A DNA stretch of 14,679 nt from JAIVGV01 sp035295985 (GTDB lineage: Bacteria > Acidobacteriota > Blastocatellia > Pyrinomonadales > Pyrinomonadaceae): assembly GCA_035295985.1 (NCBI GenBank), contig DATHBT010000288.1:1-14679 (forward strand). The letters run 5' to 3'. Below are positions 5,740 to 13,145 of the stretch, one piece after another. Numbering within the stretch: position 1 is the first letter of the stretch; each line of letters opens with the position of its first letter. The notes beneath the pieces were generated by a model, which worked only from the letters and a program-made list of their open reading frames with translations, was not told the origin of the DNA and did no database searches. Both the position numbers and the translations under genes were made by a program.

Positions 5740-7038
5740 TTACTTTGATAGCTCGGCGCAGAGTTTCCGCGCGAGCAGCTCGCCAGCGGCGCGGTGGCCG
5801 TCGGCGTTCCAGTGGCCGTTGCCGATGTCCGCGCCGAAGCCGTGGAGGTAGAGCCGCCGCCGCTCGGCGTAAGCCTGTAGCTCCGGCGCGAGGTTGAAGA
5901 CCGTGAAGCCGCGGCGCTCGCCGAGCGCGCGCACGCGCAGGTCGGGGTAGAAGAGATCGGTCGCGCCGAAGCGGCGGGCGAAATTGTCGCGCGCGGCCGG
6001 GTCGGGCAGCACCTGCGGGCCGTTGCTGAGCGTGGCGACGACGAAGCGCGCGCCGCGCCGCCCGACTTCTTCGCGCATCTCTACGAGCAGCGCCTCCGTC
6101 ACGCGCCAGGCCTCCTCCCACGTCGCGTCCAGAGGCTCGCGGTAAATGAGGTTGTCGATGCCGAGGTCGCCGACGTTAGCGGGCGGCGGGGCCGTCTGAG
6201 CGGCGGCCGAGTTAGCGGAGGTCGCGGCGGCCGGCGTGTGTGTCTGCCGCGGAGCCTGCTGTTGCTGCTGTCGGGCGGCGCGGCGTCGCGCGAGGTAGTT
6301 TTTGAAGGCGTAGTGGGCGTGGTTGACGGCTTGCAGGACGCGCGAGTTGTCGCGCAGCCACGCGCCCGCGCGGCTCGGCAGCGACTTGCGGAGGCGGAAG
6401 GAGCGGGTGTCGCGGAACGAGTCGTCGAGGGTGAGCCTGCCGTCGCGCAGGACGAAGTAGGGCATCTCGTCGGAGCGTTTGAAGGTGCGCAGGTTGTCGG
6501 TCACGTCGTTGTTTGTGGTGAAGGCGAGCAGGACTACGTCGGGCGAGTAGTCGAAGACGTGCCGGCGGACTGTGATCAGCTCCTGCGCCGTCCCGTAGCC
6601 GGAGACGCCGAAGTTGAGCACCTCGACACGGCGGCCAGCGAGCGCGTCGCACTCTTCGTTAAGCTTACGCTCGGCGACGGCCCAGAACGCCTGATCGACG
6701 GGGACTTGCAGCGCCTCGGCGTAGGAGTCGCCGACGACGGCTATGCGGAGCGTGCCCGCCGGCTTCTCCCGCGCGTGCTCGCGGTCGCGCAGGCCCGCGG
6801 AGTTTATTTCGACGTATGACTCGCCCTCCTTGCGGTACACGCCGCGCGCGCCGGGGCGCAGGCGGAAGCCGCGCTCGTCGTCGGTCGTGTAGAAGGTGAC
6901 GAAGGAGTAGTCAGTGAGGCGCAACGCAACCTCGCAGACCGCGAGCGCGAAGGCGACGCTCAGCAGCAGCAGCGTCAGCCTGACGACGCGCCGCTTCCGC
7001 CGGCTCCAGTTCCGTGTGACGTTTTGCCGATCCGACAT
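5740..7038 (-). CDS. Membrane-anchored SGNH/GDSL-like hydrolase family protein
   Basis: This 432-residue protein starts with a basic segment and one hydrophobic helix (about residues 19-39), so the catalytic domain is probably periplasmic. The SGNH blocks are readable: VVGDSYAEAL with nucleophile S105, NFGVSGYGT with the block II glycine near 144-147, FTTNND with the block III asparagine at 176-177, and GHWNADGH at 408-415 supplying the histidine. The family includes esterases and O-acetyl transferases or hydrolases acting on polysaccharides, often related to AlgJ/AlgX. The exact substrate is unknown. A low-complexity insert at about 256-290 (QQQQQ, then Ala/Thr/Pro-rich) interrupts the domain. 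In relatives the final motif usually reads DGHWN; here the position is N407, so the triad acid seems to be missing. No ribosome binding site is visible at the ATG. Confidence 0.82.
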   Translation of the reverse strand: MSDRQNVTRNWSRRKRRVVRLTLLLLSVAFALAVCEVALRLTDYSFVTFYTTDDERGFRLRPGARGVYRKEGESYVEINSAGLRDREHAREKPAGTLRIAVVGDSYAEALQVPVDQAFWAVAERKLNEECDALAGRRVEVLNFGVSGYGTAQELITVRRHVFDYSPDVVLLAFTTNNDVTDNLRTFKRSDEMPYFVLRDGRLTLDDSFRDTRSFRLRKSLPSRAGAWLRDNSRVLQAVNHAHYAFKNYLARRRAARQQQQQAPRQTHTPAAATSANSAAAQTAPPPANVGDLGIDNLIYREPLDATWEEAWRVTEALLVEMREEVGRRGARFVVATLSNGPQVLPDPAARDNFARRFGATDLFYPDLRVRALGERRGFTVFNLAPELQAYAERRRLYLHGFGADIGNGHWNADGHRAAGELLARKLCAELSK

Positions 7039-7057
7039 CGCGCGCGAGAGAAGCGAG

Positions 7058-7087
7058 ATTGTAGGGCAGACGGCGCGTGAACGCGAA
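7058..7087 (-). promoter_or_regulatory. Possible promoter of the SGNH gene
   Basis: TACAAT (7063-7058 on the minus strand, 5 of 6 to the -10 consensus) lies 19 bases before the ATG at 7038. The hexamer 18 bases further upstream, TTCGCG (7087-7082), is a poor -35. If it is used, the transcript would start about 13 bases before the ATG, leaving almost no leader, which fits the lack of a ribosome binding site. Confidence 0.3.
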
Positions 7088-7117
7088 CCCGCGGCCGGCA
7101 GACTCCGGCGCGTTTCG

Positions 7118-9469
7118 TCACCACTTGAGGATCGTGACGATGTTCGAGTAGTCGTCCGTCCAGAGCCGGCGGCTGGGGTCGCCTTCGAGCGTGCGCCAGC
7201 GCGCGTCCGCCGAGAGCGTGGCGAGGTCTTCGGGGCGGCGCGCGACGACGACCCAGTGCGAAGGCTCTTTGCCGGGCAGGCGCTCGTTGTCGTTGAAGGC
7301 GACGGCCGAAAGATTGCGGCTGCGCGCGAGGTCTGCGACGACGGGGTGCAGGTTGAGGCTGCGGTTCGAGACGTGGTAGGCGACGAGGCCGCCGGGCGCG
7401 AGCCGCGAGAGGTAGAGGTCTAAAGCCTCGGCCGTCATCAGGTGGACGGGGATGGCGTCGGAGCTGAAGGCGTCGAGGACGATGAGTCCGAACGCGCCGG
7501 GCGCGGCGTCCGCGAGCCGCAGGCGCGCGTCGCCGAGCACGACTTCGACGGGGACGCCGGAGGCGCAGGAGGAGAGGTAGGTGAAATGGTCGGGCGCTGT
7601 GGCGAGCGTGACGACCGCGGGGTTGATCTCGTAGAAGAACCAGCGTTGGCCCGCGCGCGCGTAAGCCGCGGTCGCGCCCGTGCCGAGGCCGACGACAGCG
7701 ACGTTGGGCGACGGGGGCTGCGCGTTGTAGGCCGAGAAGACCTGCGCGAGCGGCCCCTTCGGGTGGTAGTAGGAGAGCGGCTCGCAGCGCGCGTCGAGGC
7801 GCGTTGACTGGCGGCCGTGGATGGTCGTCCCGTGGTAGAGCCAGTTCAGCTCTTCGCCCTCGTCGCGCACGACGCGCACCGTGCCAAAGAAGTTGCGCTC
7901 GGCGTAAACGGTCTCGGAGCCGAGGCCACGCCAGAAGAAGCCGCCGAGCATCACCGCGCCGAGCGCGAGCGCGAACCGGACGGGACGCCGCCGCAGCAGG
8001 TAGCAGAGTATGAGCGGGACACCGGCGACGAGCGCGAGGCTCTCGACCGTCTCCCAGTCCGTCCTGCTGACGAGGAGCGCGAGCAGCAGCGTCAGCGCGC
8101 CGAGCGCGGCGGGGAAGCCGAGATCGAGCAGGCGCACGCGCGCTATCTCGCGCTTGCGGCGTCCGTCGCCTTCCTGGCTCGCCTCACTCTTTCTCGCCGG
8201 CAGCAGCGCGCAGGCGAGGACGACCGCGAGCGGGTACTCGACGACGCGCTCGAACAGGACGGGCGCGACGAGCGCGTTGAACAGCCCGCCGAGCGCGCCG
8301 CCCAGACTCATCCAGAGGTAATACTCCGCGAGGCGCGAAGGCGAAGGGCGGTCGTCGGCCAGCCGGCCGTGACACATCAGCGCGGCGGCGAAGAAGAAGA
8401 CGAGGTGCAGCAGCGCGAGGAACAGCGCCGGCTGCGTCGCGCCAGACAGATAGACGAGCGTGAAGACTAACGCCACGCCCGGCAGCAACGCCTCGGCCCA
8501 ACGCTGCCTGACGAGGCGTCGGCGCGCGAAGACGAGGATCAGCGTGATCAGGTAGAGCGACAGCGGGACGACCCAGAGCAGCGGCAGCGACGCGATGTCG
8601 GTCGAAAGGTACGTCGTCACGCCGAGCATCAGGCTCGAAGGCACGAACGCGAGGGCGACCCAGCGCAGCCGCCGTGGCAGCGTCAGAGTCTCGGCTGCGC
8701 CTTCGTGCGAACTTGTGACCGCAGGCGAGGGCGCGTCGTCAGTTGGCCGTAGCGCGTCGGCGCTTTCAACTTTCGCGTCGCGTCCCTCATCCCGACCAAC
8801 ATTGTCATCAGCGGCACTCTCAGACTCGTCCGCCGCACCTGCAGCCCGGCTCTGCCCCCCGCGCCAAGTTACAAACGCGCAGGCCGCGACGAGCAGGACG
8901 AGCGCGCCGTAAACGAAGGCCCACACGCGCCCCTGCCGCGCGAGCGGGAGCAGCGGTTCGAGCAGGACGGGGAAGCCAACGAGCGCGGCGAGGCTGCCGG
9001 CGTTGCTCGCGGCGTAGAGGAAGTAAGGATCGCGCGCCGACTCGTGCCCCGTGGCCGAGAACCACTTCTGCAAGAGCGGGCTGAGTGTGGCGAGCGCGAA
9101 GAAGGGCAGGCCGATTGTCGCGAACAGGCGGCCGAGGAGCCACAGCGAAGGATCGCCCTCGCGCGGCACACTCTCCGCGGCCGAGGCCGACACGGCGACC
9201 GGAAGCGCGAGCGCCGCGACGGCGAGCAGCGCGATTTGCGCCACCGCCTGCTGCCCCGTCGTGAGCCGGCGCGTCGCAAACAGCGCGTAGGCGTAGCCCA
9301 CGAGCAGCAGCGTCTGGAAGAAGAGCAGGCAGGTGTTCCACACTGACGGCGCGCCGCCGAGCAGGGGCAGCAACATCTTCGCCACCACCGGCTCGACCCA
9401 GAAGAGCAGGCCCGCGCCGACGAACAGCGTCGCACCGAACAGAAACGTCAGCGAGCCTTTTCGCAGCAT
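7118..9469 (-). CDS. Fused polytopic membrane / spermidine-synthase-like protein
   Basis: The N-terminal two thirds (about residues 5-520) is a multi-helix membrane domain whose first part (LLFWVEPVVAKMLLPLLGGAP then SVWNTCLLFFQTLLLVGYAYA) matches proteins annotated as fused MFS/spermidine synthase. A charged, low-complexity cytoplasmic loop sits at about 205-262. The C-terminal 257 residues form a Rossmann, spermidine-synthase-like domain with a SAM-type glycine motif (VVGLGTGAT, about 592-600), an acidic ribose position (YEINP), GDARL, and DAFSSDAIPVHLMT (about 666-679). True aminopropyltransferases carry D-S-(S/T)-D-P at that last site, so polyamine synthesis is not assured; a methyltransferase or other SAM-linked role is possible. 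The start is set by the family's conserved N-terminus. It directly abuts a heptamer repeat array and has no ribosome binding site. Confidence 0.88.
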   Translation of the reverse strand: MLRKGSLTFLFGATLFVGAGLLFWVEPVVAKMLLPLLGGAPSVWNTCLLFFQTLLLVGYAYALFATRRLTTGQQAVAQIALLAVAALALPVAVSASAAESVPREGDPSLWLLGRLFATIGLPFFALATLSPLLQKWFSATGHESARDPYFLYAASNAGSLAALVGFPVLLEPLLPLARQGRVWAFVYGALVLLVAACAFVTWRGGQSRAAGAADESESAADDNVGRDEGRDAKVESADALRPTDDAPSPAVTSSHEGAAETLTLPRRLRWVALAFVPSSLMLGVTTYLSTDIASLPLLWVVPLSLYLITLILVFARRRLVRQRWAEALLPGVALVFTLVYLSGATQPALFLALLHLVFFFAAALMCHGRLADDRPSPSRLAEYYLWMSLGGALGGLFNALVAPVLFERVVEYPLAVVLACALLPARKSEASQEGDGRRKREIARVRLLDLGFPAALGALTLLLALLVSRTDWETVESLALVAGVPLILCYLLRRRPVRFALALGAVMLGGFFWRGLGSETVYAERNFFGTVRVVRDEGEELNWLYHGTTIHGRQSTRLDARCEPLSYYHPKGPLAQVFSAYNAQPPSPNVAVVGLGTGATAAYARAGQRWFFYEINPAVVTLATAPDHFTYLSSCASGVPVEVVLGDARLRLADAAPGAFGLIVLDAFSSDAIPVHLMTAEALDLYLSRLAPGGLVAYHVSNRSLNLHPVVADLARSRNLSAVAFNDNERLPGKEPSHWVVVARRPEDLATLSADARWRTLEGDPSRRLWTDDYSNIVTILKW

Positions 9470-9472
9470 GAA

Positions 9473-9576
9473 AAGTGATGAGTGATGAGTGATGAGTGAT
9501 GAGTGACGGCAGGCCGCCAGCCGCTAGCTGTTAGCGATCAGCCGTCGGCTTGAGAATACTTCTTCACTCATCACTT
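9473..9576. repeat. Inverted heptamer array between aldo/keto reductase and membrane fusion gene
   Basis: Four tandem GTGATGA units plus a partial GTGA lie at 9475-9506. The reverse complement, TCACTCATCACTT, occurs at 9564-9576, right next to the aldo/keto reductase stop codon. AAGTGATGAGTGA at 9473-9485 is its perfect 13-base partner, and other registers of the array pair too. Between the arms are CGCTA/TAGCG (9522-9526 and 9532-9536) and AGCCG-T-CGGCT (9540-9550). On the minus strand the structure ends in CACTTTTC, so it may terminate transcription. It fills the whole 107-base gap, leaving 3 bases to the next ATG. Confidence 0.8.
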
Positions 9577-10554
9577 CTACTGTGACCAATCGGTCGGGCG
9601 GCGTACCCAGCGGTGGGCGCGCAATTCGGCGTGGAGTTCCGGGGGCAGCGCGCCCGAGTCGCTGGCCGCGAGGTTCGACTCGACGTGCGCGGTCTTGCGC
9701 ATGCCGGGGATGATTGTGCTCACGTCCGGGTTGTTGAGGATGAAGCGCAGGGCCATCTCCGGCAGCGAGAGGCCGGCGCGGGAGGCCGTGGGCTTCAACG
9801 CATCCGCGCGCTCGACGCTGGGGATGAGGTTTTCGGGGACGAAATAGGTGTTGCGCCAGTCGCCTTCGGGCCAGCGGCTCTCCTTGGTGAGTGTTCCCGT
9901 CAACGTCCCCTCGTCGAAGGGGACGCGGGCTATGACGGCGACGTTCATCTCGCGGCAGGCGGGGAAGAGTTCGTCCTCCGGGTTCTGGTCGAAGATGTTG
10001 TAGATGACCTGGACTGCGTCGACGAGACCGGCGCGGACGGCGCGCACGCCGTTCTCAGGCTCCCAGCGGTTGAGGCTGATGCCGACGGCGCGGAACAAGC
10101 CCTGCCGGCGCAGCTCTTCCATCTTCGCGCGCCATCTCTCGTCCTCCGCCCAACTGTCGTCCCACGTGTGGAGTTGCATAAGATCGAAGCTGTCGAGGCC
10201 GGAGTTCCGAAGGCTCCGGTGGACGTACTCTTCGACGTGATCGGGCGGGTAGGACTCTTCGAGCGTGTAGGCGGCGCGGGCGGGCCATTTGCGGTTCTTT
10301 GGCGGGATTTTGGTCGCGGTGTAGAGTTTCTTGCCGGGGTTTGCGCGGACGAGTTCTCCGAGAAGATGTTCGCTGTGGCCCTCGCCGTAGGCCCAGGCGG
10401 TGTCGAAGAAGTTGCAGCCGAGATCGGCGGCGCGCTGGAGCGAGCGCAGGGACTCCTCGTCGTCCGAGCCGGCCCACGTCCCGCCCATCCCCCACATTCC
10501 GTAGCCGATCTCGCTCACCCGCCAGCCCGCGCGGCCGAACGTTCTGTAGCGCAT
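9577..10554 (-). CDS. Aldo/keto reductase
   Basis: This 325-residue cytosolic NAD(P)H-dependent oxidoreductase has a TIM-barrel fold and probably reduces a carbonyl or oxidises an alcohol. The catalytic tetrad is complete: D51 and Y56 (FFDTAWAYGEG), K82 (TATKIPP) and H129 (LMQLHTWD). The N-terminus (MRYRTFGRAGWRVSEIGYGMWGMG, shown in part) and the segment FILNNPDVSTIIPGMRK, which forms part of the cofactor phosphate site, are typical of the YdhF/YajO-like and general 'aldo/keto reductase' group. The substrate is unknown. The ATG at 10554 is preceded by AAAGGGAGGG with a 6-base gap, a strong ribosome binding site. It follows the ATP-grasp gene by 36 bases and is the last gene of the four-gene unit; whether it shares their pathway is uncertain because such enzymes are common passengers. 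Confidence 0.95.
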   Translation of the reverse strand: MRYRTFGRAGWRVSEIGYGMWGMGGTWAGSDDEESLRSLQRAADLGCNFFDTAWAYGEGHSEHLLGELVRANPGKKLYTATKIPPKNRKWPARAAYTLEESYPPDHVEEYVHRSLRNSGLDSFDLMQLHTWDDSWAEDERWRAKMEELRRQGLFRAVGISLNRWEPENGVRAVRAGLVDAVQVIYNIFDQNPEDELFPACREMNVAVIARVPFDEGTLTGTLTKESRWPEGDWRNTYFVPENLIPSVERADALKPTASRAGLSLPEMALRFILNNPDVSTIIPGMRKTAHVESNLAASDSGALPPELHAELRAHRWVRRPTDWSQ

Positions 10555-10590
10555 CGCTCACCCTCCCTTTCTCGATTCAGTCGGCAGACT

Positions 10591-11646
10591 TCAATAGACC
10601 AGCGGATCGTAGCTCAGGCCGAGCGAGACTATCTTCTGTAGCAGCCGCTCGTAGGAGACCCCGCAGTGCTGGGCGGATTCGGCGAAGTCCTCGCCGCGCG
10701 CGATCTGCGGGTTGGGGTTGGCTTCGAGCAGGTACATGCGGCCGTCGGCCGCGACGCGGTAGTCGAGCCGCGCGTAGCCGGAGAGGCCGAGGATGCGGTA
10801 GATGCGCTTCGAGAGCCGTTGCAGACGCCCCAACAATTCGTCGTTCTTCTGCTTGTCGTCGGAGAGTGCGGCGGGGCGGGTGACGAGGCCGACCTTGTCC
10901 TGGTAGGCGCGGTTCCACTTGAGCCGGCTCGTCGCGATCTTCGGCACGCCCTCGGGCCACTTCTCCATGTCCAGCTCCCACGGCGTGTAGGTCTGCAACT
11001 GCCGGTGGCCGATCACCGAGACGTAAATCTCGCGGCCGTCGATGTACTGCTCGGCGATGGCGTGCGCGCCGAGCGTGCGGTGGATGAACTCGACGCGCTC
11101 CGTCAGCCGCTCGTCCGTGTCAACGACCGAGGCCTGCGCGATGCCGACCGAGCCGTCGTCAACGAGCGACTTGACGAGCAGCGGGAAGGTGAGCCGGCGC
11201 GGCCGGCGCACCTTGCGCCCCGTGGGGAAGACCTGGAAGCGCGGGACGTGTATGCCGTGGTAGCTGAGGATTTTTTTGATGAGCGCCTTGTCGTGCGTCA
11301 GCGTCAGCCCGCGCGGGTTGCAGCCCGTGTAGGGGAGCTTGCGCAGTTCGAGGTAACTGACGACGTGCGGCGCGAAGAGCGGGTAGCCGTCGAACTCTTC
11401 CAAGAGGTTGTAGGCGACGTGCGGGCGGAAGTCCTGCAATGCAACGTCGATGCGGGCGAGATCGTTCGAGACGCCGACGGGCTGCACCTCGTGGCCGATC
11501 TCGCGGAGCGTAAAGACCACATCGTCCTCCGTCCGGCGCAGCTCGCGGTAGGGGTCGGAGTCGTCGGGCCGCTCGTCGGGCGGGACGAGGTGGTGGTGGA
11601 CGAGTGCGAGGACGCGCAAAGGCTTCGCGGCTTTGAACGGCGTCAT
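10591..11646 (-). CDS. ATP-grasp ligase related to D-alanine--D-alanine ligase
   Basis: This 351-residue enzyme should join a carboxylate to an amine through an acyl-phosphate, using ATP. Landmarks: an N-terminal pre-ATP-grasp domain (RVLALVHHHL); the YTGCNPRGLTLTHDKALIKK segment at 106-125, as in D-Ala-D-Ala ligases; K159 in LLVKSL and the DDGSVGIA loop at 163-170 for ATP phosphates; the hinge EQYIDGRE at 199-207; and metal ligands D295, E308 and N310 in YARLDYR and YLLEANPNP. All ATP and magnesium residues seem intact. The frame stays open upstream to about 11841, but the supported start is the ATG at 11646, which overlaps the metallopeptidase stop as ATGA; upstream residues are out-of-family. 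It is unlikely to be the housekeeping Ddl, because the insert TPWELDMEKWPEGVPKIA (223-239) and the genomic context differ. The substrate is unknown. Confidence 0.92.
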   Translation of the reverse strand: MTPFKAAKPLRVLALVHHHLVPPDERPDDSDPYRELRRTEDDVVFTLREIGHEVQPVGVSNDLARIDVALQDFRPHVAYNLLEEFDGYPLFAPHVVSYLELRKLPYTGCNPRGLTLTHDKALIKKILSYHGIHVPRFQVFPTGRKVRRPRRLTFPLLVKSLVDDGSVGIAQASVVDTDERLTERVEFIHRTLGAHAIAEQYIDGREIYVSVIGHRQLQTYTPWELDMEKWPEGVPKIATSRLKWNRAYQDKVGLVTRPAALSDDKQKNDELLGRLQRLSKRIYRILGLSGYARLDYRVAADGRMYLLEANPNPQIARGEDFAESAQHCGVSYERLLQKIVSLGLSYDPLVY

Positions 11647-12701
11647 AAGGGGATGCGGTGGTAGCCGGTGTAGATGCCCTTCATCGTCTGCACGGTCAGC
11701 ATGATGAGCACGCGCCGCTTCGTCAGCTCGCGCGGCGGGCGGGCGCGCAGTTTTAATTCCTTGCAGCGCGCGACGACATGCTCGAAGACCTGATCGACCG
11801 CGTAGGCGTGGACGCCCGTGCCCTCTGCGACCGACTGGCAAAGCTCGCGCTGCGCGGCGCGCAGGAACTGCGTGGCCGTCGGGTAGCGTTCGTTCCCGCG
11901 CGGCGGCTGGAAGATGCGCAGCAGGTCGCGGTCGTAAACCTGCGTGGGGCGCGCGAAGATGTACTTGCGCCGCTTGTCGTCGTAATGTTCGCGCAGCGTC
12001 CTCTTAATTTCGGCGAGCGGCTCGACGCGATCCCTTCTCCGGTTGGGCGGCGTGCGGCCGGCGAGGTCGGCCATCACGCGCGCGACGTACTTGAGTTTGT
12101 CCAACGCGGGCCAGTCCTGGTAGCGCCGCCGCCAGCGCGAGCCGGGCTGGAGCCAGACGGCGAAGGTCTCCGCGAAGTCTTCGGCCGGGTGCGCCTGCGC
12201 GTACCACGCGCGCAGGTGGAGGACGTAGTCGCGGCTCGCCGGGTCGGGCTTGTAGAAGTCGGGGTACTTCGCCGAAAACTTGCCGAAGCGTTCGCGCCAG
12301 CTCCGTCGGCGGTGGAGGCGGAAGGCGTTCGAGACGGCGTGGCCCGTCTCGTGGCGCATGATGCGCAGGGATTCGCGCTCGGTCTGCCCCTCGGCCTCGA
12401 ACATCATCCTGCGCTCCAGCCGCGCGAGGCGCGGGTGGGCGAGGTAGAAGGGGACGGCGAAGCCGGGCACGCCGTCGGGCGAGAACCACTCCTCGCCGAG
12501 CCAGACGTGCGGGCGCAGGCGCAGGCCGCGCAGCTCAAGCTCGTAGTTGATGCGCTCGACGCGGTCGGCGAGCGGCGTGCCTTCGATCCTGACGGGCAGA
12601 TCGCACAGGCGCACGTCGAGCAGCTCGTCGTCCGTCATCTGGTGCCACGATGACTTGAAGACTTTGGCGGGCGCGACCATCCTGCGGCCGAACTTAACCA
12701 C
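11643..12701 (-). CDS. Putative zinc metallopeptidase with HETGH motif
   Basis: This protein of about 350 residues matches, from memory, the family annotated 'putative zinc-binding metallopeptidase'. The zinc motif is IMRHETGHAVSNAFRL, with H117 and H121 as ligands and E118 as the general base. The third ligand is probably E174 or E178 in HPAEDFAETFAVWLQPG, a gluzincin-like arrangement. Flanking family blocks are LLDVRLCDLPVRIEG (27-41), VWLGEEWFSPDGVPGFAVPF (66-85), YVLHLRAWYAQ (159-169) and RVEPLAEIKRTLREHY (225-240). No signal peptide or membrane helix is seen, so it should be cytoplasmic. The coordinates use the longest start, a GTG at 12701; an ATG at 12680 (MVAPAKVF) is equally possible, and neither has a clear ribosome binding site. 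The gene lies 15 bases after the small membrane gene and overlaps the ATP-grasp gene by 4 bp, so the three are almost certainly one operon. Confidence 0.88.
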   Translation of the reverse strand: MVKFGRRMVAPAKVFKSSWHQMTDDELLDVRLCDLPVRIEGTPLADRVERINYELELRGLRLRPHVWLGEEWFSPDGVPGFAVPFYLAHPRLARLERRMMFEAEGQTERESLRIMRHETGHAVSNAFRLHRRRSWRERFGKFSAKYPDFYKPDPASRDYVLHLRAWYAQAHPAEDFAETFAVWLQPGSRWRRRYQDWPALDKLKYVARVMADLAGRTPPNRRRDRVEPLAEIKRTLREHYDDKRRKYIFARPTQVYDRDLLRIFQPPRGNERYPTATQFLRAAQRELCQSVAEGTGVHAYAVDQVFEHVVARCKELKLRARPPRELTKRRVLIMLTVQTMKGIYTGYHRIPL

Positions 12702-12716
12702 GGCCGCGCGGGCGCG

Positions 12717-13022
12717 TCAACCGAAGGCGGGCGGCGGGGGCGGCGGCTGCATGAGCGCCGCGTCGCGCACGGGCAGGGTCTTGACGATCAGGATCGAGAG
12801 GCCCGCGCCGACGGCCGCGCCGACGAGCGCGAACAGGTAGGCGACGGCGTCGGGCCAGCCGGCCACGGCCGAGGCGACGCCGCCCACGATGCCGCCGCCG
12901 ATCTCGCAGCCGAACCACAGCACGACGGTCATAAACTTGAACCAGCCGGCCTTGCGGCCCTTCTCGCGCGCGATCTCGCCGACGCGGCGCGTGAGGTAGA
13001 TGAGAGCGATGATCTCAAGCAT
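12717..13022 (-). CDS. Small integral membrane protein, first gene of the peptidase/ligase operon
   Basis: This protein of 101 residues starts at the ATG at 13022 (MLEIIALIYLTRRVGEIARE). The frame is open further upstream, but a purine-rich AGGAGAGAGGAA 10 bases before this ATG, and promoter-like sequence beyond it, support this start. An N-terminal amphipathic segment has a basic KGRKAGW motif. Hydrophobic helices follow at about 30-54 (MTVVLWFGCEIGGGIVGGV) and 58-81. The tail contains six prolines in a row (QPPPPPP). I recall similar 'RRxGEIAxxKGRKxGWF' proteins annotated only as hypothetical or membrane proteins. As the promoter-proximal gene it may recruit the soluble peptidase and ligase to the membrane, which is inference. 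Confidence 0.8.
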   Translation of the reverse strand: MLEIIALIYLTRRVGEIAREKGRKAGWFKFMTVVLWFGCEIGGGIVGGVASAVAGWPDAVAYLFALVGAAVGAGLSILIVKTLPVRDAALMQPPPPPPAFG

Positions 13023-13032
13023 TGGGGTTTTG

Positions 13033-13044
13033 TTCCTCTCTCCT
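13033..13044 (-). promoter_or_regulatory. Ribosome binding site for the small membrane protein
   Basis: AGGAGAGAGGAA on the minus strand precedes the ATG at 13022 by 10 bases. The spacing is slightly long but the site is the only purine-rich run nearby, and it argues against starting at the earlier in-frame codons. Confidence 0.6.
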
Positions 13045-13110
13045 GATAGTGTGTGGCGAACTTTCGCGGCCGGCGTCAGGCGGGCGCGCGGCCGGGCGCG
13101 GGGCGGCAAG

Positions 13111-13139
13111 ATGGTAGCGAATCGACCGGCGGCTGTCAC
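13111..13139 (-). promoter_or_regulatory. Sigma70-type promoter for the peptidase/ligase operon
   Basis: On the minus strand GTGACA (13139-13134, 5 of 6 to TTGACA) is followed by exactly 17 bases and TACCAT (13116-13111, 4 of 6 to TATAAT). Transcription would begin near 13104, leaving a leader of about 80 bases before the ATG at 13022. It begins only 2 bases downstream of the A/T run of the neighbouring terminator element, so the operon would be insulated from the ribonuclease gene. Confidence 0.55.
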
Positions 13140-13145
13140 CAAAAA

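Noticed and set aside
5705..6121. N-terminal extension of the 56-residue membrane protein
   Set aside because: The extension is an out-of-frame shadow of the SGNH gene; the ribosome binding site at 5709-5720 selects the ATG at 5704.
9473..9576. Insertion-sequence or MITE ends
   Set aside because: The inverted arms look like transposon ends, but there is no target-site duplication visible, no transposase, and the 7-base tandem structure fits a repeat array better.
9613..10641. Plus-strand frame of 342 codons opposite the aldo/keto reductase
   Set aside because: Antisense of a gene with a full catalytic tetrad; the composition is typical of high-GC antisense.
10666..11664. Plus-strand frame opposite the ATP-grasp gene
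   Set aside because: Antisense of a conserved ligase; no recognisable motif.
11647..11841. 65-codon N-terminal extension of the ATP-grasp frame
   Set aside because: It overlaps the metallopeptidase gene in another frame, reads as Arg/Ala/His-rich text, and the ATGA overlap at 11646 with a family-like N-terminus is a better start.
13023..13142. 40-codon N-terminal extension of the small membrane protein
   Set aside because: The sequence holds a -35/-10 pair and a ribosome binding site, and the extension is Arg/Pro-rich with no conserved look.
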